In this document: in pieces, positions 55,908 through 64,000 of the stretch
How positions within the stretch are numbered: position 1 is the first letter of the stretch
How the letters are laid out: every line of letters begins with the position of its first letter
DNA from: Brachypterus glaber
Taxonomy: Eukaryota; Arthropoda; Insecta; Coleoptera; Kateretidae
Reading direction: 5' to 3'
NCBI GenBank assembly: GCA_958510825.1
Contig: OY294049.1
Span: 5,270,001-5,334,000, forward strand
DNA length: 64,000 bases
Program-made: the position numbers and the translations under genes
Notes under the pieces: generated by a model
The model's database searches: none
What the model was told of the DNA's origin: nothing
What the model saw: the letters and a program-made list of their open reading frames with translations, nothing else

Positions 55908-58683
55908 TCTTAACATCGTTACCTTCAACTGCCGAAATTTTCGGAGAAACCTTACTGGAATTCAAAACCTTTGTAGAACCTATGATTTCTGCCTACTACA
56001 AGAAACCTGGCTAACCTGGGAGGACATGCCCGAACTCGCTAGAGCTACCCCAGAGTTTTGCTTCAATGGAGTTAGTGCAATGGATAGCTCTCAAATTCTG
56101 AGGGGAAGACCTTTTGGCGGAGTTGCTATCCTTTGGCATAATAAGTATGCTCAGAACGTTAAACTCGTAAGTTGCGACAACTCTAGAATAGTAGCGGTAA
56201 CCATTATTGAAAACTCAAGATCAATTCTACTGGCCTCTGTGTACATGCCTACTTACAACCTTGATAACATTCCTGAGTTCTGCCACATCCTTGGTAGGCT
56301 CTCCGCTATCATCGAAGAAACTGCGCCTGATGATGTTCTTATTCTTGGTGACTTTAACACTAAACCCGCCGACACAAATGAGTTCTTTCAAGAGTTGAAA
56401 ATTTTTTGTGAACATGAGAACCTTGCTGCTCTGGATATTGACACTCTGCCTCAGGACACGTTTACGTATGTCAGCGACGCCCATTCTACTACTTCGTGGC
56501 TAGATCACTGTCTAGTTTCATCAGCTGCTGCATCCAGTGTTATATCGGTTGATGTTTTAAAGATGACCTCCAATTCGGATCACTTTCCTTTAACTCTAAA
56601 GCTTGAAACCTCCCTGCTGCCGAAAGTCACTCCTTCAGTGTCTTTCACGTCTGTCATACCTAAATGGACTGAAGACAGCAATTTATCGGTCCGAAACTAT
56701 AAACTCGCTACAGAGGAAAAGCTTAGGCTTATCAAACTTCCCAATGCTGTATACTGTCGTGATCCTATGTGCACTAATCAGCAGCATGCATTGCAAGTTG
56801 AAAGTTTGTTTAATGACATTTCTGCTGCCTTGCGTATTTCGGCCACTAGTATTTTTCGACGCAAGCCAAACCGTAATTACAGAACTGTACCTGGTTGGTC
56901 TGCCGAAGTGTCTACTGCCTACAATTCCGCTCACGTGGCTTTTCTTCTGTGGACGGATTCTGGTCGCCCACCTGCTGGCCCCTTAAATGATGAAAGGCGC
57001 CGTCTTCGTAGAATCTTCAAAGCTAAACTTAAATCCGTACGTCAACGTGAAGAACAGCTACGTGCTGATTCGCTAGCCGCTTGCCATATGGCAAAGATTT
57101 TATTAAATTCTGGAAAGCATGTGGAAAAATCAGAAAAACACCTCTCTCTGTCCACCTCTATAGACCAAACCTCTGGAGAAGCCAACATTGCACAACTATG
57201 GGGTAATTTATATGAAAATCTCAGCAACTTATATGATGATAACTACCTGATTAACCTAGCCTGTGAGGATTATGTAGCCTGCCTTGTTAAGCCTACTGAT
57301 GTAAGGTTAGCTATCTCTCAGTTAAAGCAAGGTAAAGCCGCTGGTTGGGATGGTCTTTGCCCAGAACATATAATTAACGCTGACCCTATATTGCACACTA
57401 TTTTAGCGCTATGTTTTTCTTCATTGCTTTCTCATGGTTATGCACCTGCTGCTCTTACGAAGACGATAATTACACCCATCGTTAAAAACAAAAGTGGGGA
57501 TATTTCTTCTTCGGCTAATTACCGGCCTATTGCTATTTCTACTACGTTTTCTAAAGTACTTGAACTAATCATACTCAATAGATGTAGGCCCTTTTTCCAA
57601 ACCAGTGACAACCAGTTCGGTTTTAAAAGATCTATGGGAGCTGTAGATGCAATTTTTTTATTGAAAGAAACAGTTAGCTACCACCTTAAGAAGAAAACTC
57701 CTGTGTATGCAATATTCCTGGATTTAAGTAAAGCCTTTGATAGGGTTCATCATGTGAAGTTAATCAGAGCCTTAATAAGTCGGAAAGTACCTAGCTATGT
57801 TTGCCGCTTCTTACAAAGTTGGAACTCCAAAGCCACGGCATCTGTTCGCTGGGGATCTGCCACTTCATCTGACTTCAGTCTACGCAACGGTGTACGACAA
57901 GGAAGTTTAATTACTCCTGATGCCATCAATGCCTACATTGACGACCTTCATACTCTCCTGGCTAAAGCCCCTGCTGGATGCTTTTTTGGTGGCCTAAAAG
58001 TCAACTGCATCAGCTACGCCGATGATATGGTCCTTCTTTGCCCCTCACTTCAAGGTCTACGTATGCTTATAAAAATATGTGAAGACTTTGCCAAATCACG
58101 TTCTCTTAAATACAATAGTAGTAAGAGTAAAGTTTTAGTGTTCAAGTCCACAAATTATAGAGACCTCTGTGTTCCTCCTGTTTATTTAAATAACTCTGTT
58201 GTTGAACGCGTGTTCGAAATCAAATACCTAGGTCACGTTATCAATGATATGCTAAGTGACAACTCTGACATTCAGCGTCACAAGAAAAACCTTTGTGCCC
58301 GCGCAAACATGTTAGCTAGAAAATTCTCTAAGTGCTCTGCCGAGGTTAAGAACTCTGTTTTCAGGACATTTTGTTCTAATGCATACTGTGGTGAAATTTG
58401 GCTTGATCATACGGTGGCCTCGTGGCGAACTCTTCGCGTATGCTATAATGATGCATATCGCATTATCTATAGACTACCGCGCTATAGTAGTGCCTCGGAA
58501 ATGTTTGCCTCTGCCCGAATAGATACCCTGGATGCTCTGAGACGCAAGTTGCTCGCCTCTTTTGTGAAGCGGCTACTCTCCAGTCCTAATGTTTTCCTAA
58601 AAGCGTTTGTATCTTCGGACTGCTTTTGGGTTTCTGCACAAATCGCCACTTGGCGACGCCTTTGTTTCTTACAAGTGACCTAA
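55897..58683 (+). CDS. LINE ORF2: endonuclease and reverse transcriptase
   Basis: About 928 codons, fully open. Positions below count from the in-frame codon at 55810, where the open frame starts; the likely start is M30 (55897), overlapping the ORF1 stop by 11 bases. Residues 35-265 are an APE-type endonuclease: NCRN, QETW (64-67), GGVAILWH, SVYMPTYN, GDFN (180-183), LDH (231-233) and SDH (256-258). It would nick target DNA. Residues 500-780 are reverse transcriptase: GKAAGWDGL, NYRPIAI, NQFGF, FLDLSKAFD (636-644), RQGS (696-699) and the catalytic YADD (736-739). A C-terminal NDAYRIIYRLPR region follows, without RNase H. All visible catalytic residues are kept, so the frame is recent or selected. 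Activity also needs ORF1, which here is broken. Product would copy its own RNA at the nick (target-primed reverse transcription). Confidence 0.92.
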   Translation: MTSNLNIVTFNCRNFRRNLTGIQNLCRTYDFCLLQETWLTWEDMPELARATPEFCFNGVSAMDSSQILRGRPFGGVAILWHNKYAQNVKLVSCDNSRIVAVTIIENSRSILLASVYMPTYNLDNIPEFCHILGRLSAIIEETAPDDVLILGDFNTKPADTNEFFQELKIFCEHENLAALDIDTLPQDTFTYVSDAHSTTSWLDHCLVSSAAASSVISVDVLKMTSNSDHFPLTLKLETSLLPKVTPSVSFTSVIPKWTEDSNLSVRNYKLATEEKLRLIKLPNAVYCRDPMCTNQQHALQVESLFNDISAALRISATSIFRRKPNRNYRTVPGWSAEVSTAYNSAHVAFLLWTDSGRPPAGPLNDERRRLRRIFKAKLKSVRQREEQLRADSLAACHMAKILLNSGKHVEKSEKHLSLSTSIDQTSGEANIAQLWGNLYENLSNLYDDNYLINLACEDYVACLVKPTDVRLAISQLKQGKAAGWDGLCPEHIINADPILHTILALCFSSLLSHGYAPAALTKTIITPIVKNKSGDISSSANYRPIAISTTFSKVLELIILNRCRPFFQTSDNQFGFKRSMGAVDAIFLLKETVSYHLKKKTPVYAIFLDLSKAFDRVHHVKLIRALISRKVPSYVCRFLQSWNSKATASVRWGSATSSDFSLRNGVRQGSLITPDAINAYIDDLHTLLAKAPAGCFFGGLKVNCISYADDMVLLCPSLQGLRMLIKICEDFAKSRSLKYNSSKSKVLVFKSTNYRDLCVPPVYLNNSVVERVFEIKYLGHVINDMLSDNSDIQRHKKNLCARANMLARKFSKCSAEVKNSVFRTFCSNAYCGEIWLDHTVASWRTLRVCYNDAYRIIYRLPRYSSASEMFASARIDTLDALRRKLLASFVKRLLSSPNVFLKAFVSSDCFWVSAQIATWRRLCFLQVT

Positions 58684-58809
58684 TCATTTTATTTATTTAT
58701 AAATTATAATTATTTTGTTTTGCTGTATTTTATTTTTAATCATTTTATTATTTTGTAGTATATGGCCATTGTGCTGTAATAAAAAAATTATTATTATTAT
58801 TATTATTTA

Positions 58810-60455
58810 ATGGATGATGGAAACTTAATCTCAAATGTCAGTCCTTGTCCTTTATCGCTTGCTTCAGTTTTGATTAGCGAGTTCCCCACATAAGGCGAAT
58901 CAGTTGTATTTTAAATTTATTATTAAAGCTATTTTTATAAAATTTATGCTACTAGTAAGCTAAACTACTAACTTTTATTTTGAAATTTATATTTTAAACT
59001 AAATTTATCCTAAATAAAATATGATACATTAAAAAATAATATAAAAAAAGCCATTTCTCACTAAAAACATTTGTTCTACTATCTAGAAATTTCTACTAAT
59101 AGAAATTTAACATTTCTACAAAAATCTCGACAAAAACAAATGAAGTTTTCAGACCACAAAATAACCTATTTCCTAGTAATTTACTTTTTTTCTTGTTACC
59201 ATGACAAGAAGCGCAAAATTGAATTTTGCGCTCTAGAGTGTAGGCAACTGGTAGGTCAATGGTAAAACAGCGGCTACGATGATGTGGTGTGCTATTTTTT
59301 AGTATAAAATTATTATTTATTTTGAATAAAATCTCAATTTCGTTACGTTTACTTCTACACCACCAGATTTGCAGAAAATTGTAAGTGCTACCTTTTCAGG
59401 TTTAAAACTTACTTCCTTAAATGTATGTATTCATTTATTTATTTTACATAGTAGAAAAAACTATTTAACACATTGACACATCTTTCGGCAATTTGTCGAA
59501 AATCATGTTAGCCAGTTAGCTAATTTACATTTTTTTTCAAAAGCCTGTTATTTATATTTTATCTCCCCCTTTTTGGCCGGAAAACGGCATTTTTTTTGTT
59601 TTTTTTTTCACTAAACTACGCGTGGATTTTTTTTGTAGGAATTTTAACTAATGTCGGCATTAGCGAATTGACGACCTAATTTTTAATAACACTGTTTTTG
59701 ATTTTTGTGTTTCAGGCCAATGGGGGCGGAGCTATCGCTGAAACCGTTTGCCATCTTATTTTTGGGTGTTAACTTCAGCGCGTTATGCATATTTATTTAT
59801 GACGGCAAAAAAATGTAAATTTTTAGATTGCCTAATACTTTGTAAAAAGTTTTGTACATAAAAATAATACATGTTTTCTGAAAAAAGAAATCCAAAAATC
59901 GTCATTTTTTTTCCTCAAAAATCAGAACAACCCCTTAATAAAGTTTGTTTATCTAAAAAATAATCTTAACATAAGTACCTTGTTCTAATAATTTTGCTTA
60001 AAAGCAAATGGTTTTGACCTAATAATTCAAGTCCTTGCCTTTGTCTTGGATTTTATCTTGACTTATTGAGTAAAAAATTATCTAAGCAAAAAGTCCAAAC
60101 GCTACCGCAGTTTAACCGGCAAAAATTCATTTTCGGGATTTAACCTGTGAAAAACCACTGATTCGCTGCTGCAACACGTTTGGGGGATCCCTTCATGAAT
60201 GTTATTTAAAGGGGATCACGGCCGTGTCAAAAAATAATTCACCGGTTTTTGTTTTAATTAATTTTATTCTTTATTAAGTATGATTGATTAGGTGCTTTAG
60301 AAATGATTTTTTTAGAAACTAGTCCCTTTAACCTTTAAAAATTAAAATTATACGTTGATTTTACCTGTACATCACTTTCACACATAAAAAAAGGTCTAAT
60401 AACGGGTTTTTCAATGGTTATTAAATAATAAACTTCAGGTGTCAAAATATTCAGT
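58810..60455. other. 1.6 kb intergenic, no gene
   Basis: GGTAGGTCAATGGTAAAACA near 59252 loosely resembles a tRNA A box but has no B box. Nothing else is supported. Confidence 0.45.
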
Positions 60456-60458
60456 ATA

Positions 60459-61699
60459 GGGTAGGATCACCGGTTTTAGCCACTGCACCGGTTTTAGCCA
60501 GTCAGAGTAGTTTTTTTGGGTATATCTAAGAAATAGGAGACTTTAGATCAAAATTATCGTTTAAATCCGATTTGAATGATAAAAGTTGGGACAACAAATA
60601 TGTTAAATAAGTTTTAACTGTAGCGAAACGAATACAGCGCCTATTTAAAATTTTTATTTTGAAAAAAATGTAATTTCTTATGACTTTTCTTAATAAACCG
60701 CCAGAAAAAAAATTTTAAATATCTAATTCAGGTAAAATTAAATTCGTAAAACATTTATATCAAATTAAAGGTAAGTCATTAAACAGTTACTTTATTAATA
60801 TTTTAATACATATTTTGCAGAATTTATTCTTAAATTTGCATGGCGATAACTGGGACACTAATATGCTTCTCTTTCTAGCTATAGCCACAGAATTGGCTAA
60901 ATCTGGAACCTAAGTAGTACCAGTTATAGCCAATGTCAAAAAATATCAATATGTCAAAATTACTGTACAAATAATAAAGATTTTAGCGAAAACCACCTTT
61001 AAATATTAGCCAATAATACATTTAAATTAAGAAAGGAGTATTTTACAAAGTATAGTCGAGAACGGGCCATCAAAATGACTCAAATGATTCAAGACTGAAG
61101 CTGAAAACTAAACATGTCACAATGTGAAATTGTAACGTACATGTAAAGTTTTTTGTAAAACTTATAGTGTCGAATATGGTATAAACTACCAGCTGGTTCA
61201 GATCCCAAAAAGACTCTAAACAAATAAATAAAATATAAATAAAATTATTAAATATTTATAATTATCGGATAATTATCCAAGAAAAGATGTATGTAAGAAA
61301 AACTGTAATAAAAAACGAAATCATTTTAAATATTGATTAAGAAGTATATATTTTTAAAAAAATATAAATTTTAAATGTTCTAAAACTGTTACAAAAATAT
61401 AAATAATTTGTTTTTAACATCTTTTTAGTTTTTTTTTAATGGTGGCTATATCTGGTGAATTTTTATGGCTAAAACCGGTGCTTGGGTGGCTAAAACTAGA
61501 GAATTAGTATTATTTTGTTTGTTTTTATTTTATAACATATCAGCTGAAGTTATATTGTTTAAACATTTATTTTACAGCAGAGATATATTGTAAGCTTCAG
61601 AAAAACCAAAACTTGCAACCTTAACATTATAATGGAACATAATAAAAAGAAATAAAAACAGAATTTTTCTTAAGGTGGCTATAACTGGGATATCTACCC
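60459..61699. mobile_element. TA-flanked TIR element with repeated GGTTTTAGCCA motif
   Basis: TA at 60457-60458 and 61700-61701. The left end is GGGTAGGATCACCGGTTTTA and the inverted right end GGGTAGATATCCCAGTTATA, both continuing GCCAC. The terminal word recurs as ACCGGTTTTAGCCAGTC (60485), ATAGCCACAGAATTGGCTAA (60882), CCAGTTATAGCCAATG (60922), GTGGCTATATCTGG (61443), ATGGCTAAAACCGGTG (61467) and GGTGGCTAAAACTAG (61485). No transposase frame. Same design as the elements at 14900, 18321 and 33282. Confidence 0.82.
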
Positions 61700-61799
61700 T
61701 AGTTTTCAGTTTTATCATGCAGCTTTTGACGCTTTCCGTTCGTTTAGAAATTATTTATAGTTAATTATGGATATTTCCCGTATTTTTACTCACGATTAC

Positions 61800-62027
61800 T
61801 CACGATTACTCAAGAGTAACATACAAAGTTTTACCCAATAAATAGTTAGAAATTTATATTTTTATTAAAAATTTTAATGACATTTACAAGAAAATAATTT
61901 GACCATTGAGTGGGTAAAATTAATAATTGTCCAATCTATAAAGTAAAAGCCACGTGTGGTTTATTATTACGTTTTTTTATTTAAAATAAAGCTAGTAATT
62001 GTCTTATTATCTGTATGTATTGAATAA
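61800..62027 (+). repeat. 340-bp monomer, 5'-truncated copy
   Basis: CAAAGTTTTACCCAATAAAT, ATTTTAATGACATTTACAAG, GAGTGGGTAAAAT and AAAGCCACGTGTGG follow the monomer from its middle to its end, then abut the next full copy. The first hairpin is missing and a TCACGATTACTCACGATTAC duplication precedes it. Confidence 0.75.
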
Positions 62028-62370
62028 TAGTTATTTATGGTACTAGTGGGTAAAGTAAGATATTGCCCATGAGAAAATTAACCTGCGAGGCGTCAGCCAA
62101 GCAGGTTAATTTTCGAGAGGGCAATATCGGTTTACCCATGAGTGCCATACAAGGTTTTATCCAATAAATAACTCAGGAATTCATATTTTTATTAAAAATT
62201 TTAATGACATTTACAAAAAAATAATTTGACAAGTGACAGTTGAGTGGGTAAAATAAATAATTATTCACTCAATAAAGTAAAAGCCACGCGGGGGTTATTA
62301 TTGAGTTTATCTATTTAAAATAAAGCTGGTAATTGTCTTATTATCTGTATGTATTGGATAAAAAATATTA
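62028..62370 (+). repeat. 340-bp two-hairpin repeat monomer, copy 3
   Basis: Near identical to 10226-10570 and 29019-29357 and in the same orientation. It directly follows a truncated copy, so the unit can stand in tandem. Confidence 0.88.
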
Positions 62371-62389
62371 CTTTATTTTAATGTTTTAA

Positions 62390-62946
62390 CCCTTTGAGAC
62401 CCAGTGGGACATATATGTCCCACCCTGTTTTAAGTTACCTCTTGTGCAATCTATGTCTCATTTTACGTTGTTAAATTATTTAGGTTGTTTAGTTACTTGG
62501 AGCGTATTTCTACCAAATTTTATTAACAGTGGCAATGAGTAAATACGGTATGTGCAGCATTTGGTCAGTATTTTAAAGTGTTTAATTTAGGTTAATGCAA
62601 TCAAAAACAGAAAATTTAGAGTTATTGCTAAGCTGTTTATTATTTAGTCTTTATATACCTACTATCTGTAAGTTTAAGTACCTTTATTTTATCGAATTAA
62701 TCATACATCATATAGTTATTTTTTTAGGTTACTTTTGTATTTTTGTCCTAATAAAAATTTTATTTCAAAATAACAATTGTTTTACTATTCCTAGTGGGAC
62801 ATATATAACCCCACTAAGATGCCTACTGGGTCATATATGTCCCACTTTGTTACATAACAACAAAAAAAACACTTTGTGATCGCCAATGACCAGTCTACAA
62901 TCAAAAAAGTGGACACAAAAAAAAATTAAAATTGGGTCTCAAAGGG
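62390..62946. mobile_element. piggyBac-like non-autonomous element (557 bp)
   Basis: TTAA on both sides (62386-62389 and 62947-62950), with perfect 14-base TIRs CCCTTTGAGACCCA and TGGGTCTCAAAGGG. A near-palindrome GTGGGACATATATGTCCCAC follows the left TIR and recurs, altered, at 62793 and 62825. piggyBac transposases insert at TTAA and use subterminal repeats, which fits. No transposase frame; the 94-codon frame inside is not recognised. Confidence 0.88.
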
Positions 62947-62950
62947 TTAA

Positions 62951-63637
62951 AGCAAGGAGAAAAAGTTTTTTTTTTAAATTTTTCGTTTTGTTATTTTTGT
63001 AATAAATTTAATTTATTGTGTTGCTCTTCTAAAAATAAATAAAGTACTTATATCATATTTTTTTCTCGATAACCCCGTAAAATCTCTGTCACCTAAAACT
63101 TTTTTACTTCTATAAACTGCACATATGTTGGTATTGCGTATAAAAAATAGAGTCGTATCTTTAGTATTTATATAAAACTTTTATTAAAATATATAGAAAA
63201 AATACGAAAAAATCTATTTTTTTTAAATTTAGAAGCCAATAAAAAATAAACGAATAAAGATATTTTAAAACCGTTTTTTTTTTTAGCTTAGAGTATCACT
63301 AATGGAGAAACAATCGACGACAAAAAAATATTATTAGACTTTCATTTGTTTTACTACAACTATAGGAAAAAAAAACACCGTGCTTTAACTCAAAAAAAAA
63401 AAACGAGTTTATGGAGAAAAACGGAAAAAGGTTCCGAAATATGCGCATCAAATAGAGCCAGATGCAACTGAAAGGTCCCCGGCAAATAAAAAAAGAAATA
63501 TTTTTTTTGTAGAGCAGTGTAATTATAATTATTAATAACAAAATATAAAAAGTCAGTTTACTTATTTAAAATGGCCGCAGAAATGAGGTTTTACAATGAG
63601 GTGTTGGGTAAATTTCGTTTATTAAAAGAAAAAGAAA
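62951..63637. other. Intergenic, no gene
   Basis: A/T runs only. Confidence 0.5.
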
Positions 63638-63699
63638 ATACATATTATGTAGTCGAAATAGTTATAAAATACATATTATGTAGTCAAAATAGTTATACA
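63638..63699 (+). repeat. 31-bp tandem duplication
   Basis: ACATATTATGTAGTC starts at 63640 and 63671, followed both times by AAATAGTTATA. Confidence 0.9.
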
Positions 63700-63808
63700 T
63701 TTACATTTTTAATTGTTTCGTTTTGTTTGAACAATTACATTTTTCAGTTGTCTGTATTATTCAGTCAAACGCATGCAAGTTATACAAGATGTCCAATAAA
63801 TGATGTCA

Positions 63809-64000
63809 TTAATTTTAAGGGGTGATTCTACGTAAAAAAAAAGTTCCTATAAACATAATATTATACATATACATATTATTTCTAAAAATGCCCCTTTGAA
63901 AGTGGCTAAAAAATTCGGTTTTTATTTAATAAGTCAGGAATCCTTTGAGATACAGCAACGAGGTTTTGCGTGTGAACTAATCTTAATAAGGCCCATCTTC
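63809..64000 (+). repeat. AAGGGGTGATTCTAC repeat, copy 2, cut by window end
   Basis: AATTTTAAGGGGTGATTCTA, GTTCCTATAAAC, TTTATTTAATAAGTCAGGAA, TCCTTTGAGATA and TAATAAGGCCC follow the order at 31551-31750. It continues beyond the window. Confidence 0.75.

Larger units (their letters stand above)
54745..58807 (+). mobile_element. Near full-length LINE (jockey/CR1 group)
   Basis: Order: 5' UTR (about 54745-55066), broken ORF1, overlapping ORF2, a 124-base 3' UTR with TGCTGTAATAAA, and an (ATT)n tail (58788-58807). G+C rises sharply inside compared with the flanks, which marks it as a foreign insert. The 5' border is judged from base composition only. ATTATTTA occurs at 54738 and again at the end of the tail, but the tail composition makes it useless as proof of a target duplication. 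RNase H is absent, consistent with jockey/CR1/L2-like clades; the clade is not resolved. Confidence 0.85.

Noticed and set aside
56207..57227. Short frames of 61-127 codons on either strand within the LINE
   Set aside because: They lie in other frames of the ORF2 coding region.
59235..59290. tRNA-like A box (GGTAGGTCAATGGTAAAACA)
   Set aside because: No B box or cloverleaf could be drawn.

Overview
This window looks like AT-rich intergenic DNA from an invertebrate, most likely an insect or another arthropod. The evidence is a class II tRNA-headed SINE family, a jockey/CR1-group LINE, Penelope-like remnants with hammerhead-type motifs, piggyBac (TTAA) and Tc1/mariner-type (TA) miniature elements, and many foldback elements. 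There are no operons, ribosome binding sites or dense gene packing, so it is not bacterial. I cannot fix the species. I recognise no host protein-coding exon, rRNA or functional tRNA gene anywhere in the 64 kb. The only long reading frame with clear protein homology belongs to a retrotransposon.

Layout. 1-9.4 kb: a terminal-inverted-repeat (TIR) element with a palindrome nested in it, two ATAT-flanked TIR elements abutting each other, a SINE and a cluster of foldback elements related to a CAGGGTGTC-type TIR family. 9.8-14.4 kb: short tandem repeats, the first copy of a 340-bp hairpin monomer, a perfect 30-bp-arm hairpin, two small palindromic elements and a (TCTGTCCG)n minisatellite of about 48 units. 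14.9-22.6 kb: three TA-flanked elements whose terminal motif recurs internally, several foldbacks, and a Penelope-like remnant. 22.6-35.8 kb: long featureless AT-rich stretches, an inverted pair of 19-bp repeat arrays, a second ATAT-flanked element, a 131-bp tandem repeat and a 1.45-kb TA-flanked element. 35.8-54 kb: a SINE, a second hammerhead-type motif, Tc1-like and piggyBac-like miniatures, a palindrome of about 1 kb, and a foldback element bounded by 37-bp direct repeats. 54.7-58.8 kb: a near full-length LINE with an open ORF2 and a broken ORF1. 60.4-64 kb: another motif-repeating TA element, a tandem pair of the hairpin monomer and a piggyBac-like miniature.

How the parts relate. The LINE is the only plausible source of enzyme here: its ORF2 carries endonuclease and reverse transcriptase. 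The SINEs need a LINE partner, but their (AAAC)n tails differ from the LINE (ATT)n tail, so this LINE is probably not that partner. All DNA elements seen are non-autonomous and would depend on transposases encoded elsewhere.

The most interesting signals are: several unrelated TA-flanked elements that each repeat their own terminal motif internally on both strands; a foldback element with 37-bp flanking direct repeats instead of a simple TA duplication; one SINE body carrying at least three different tRNA-like heads; and the 8-bp minisatellite inside or beside a dispersed repeat family that carries the same GTCTGTCCG seed at single-copy scale.
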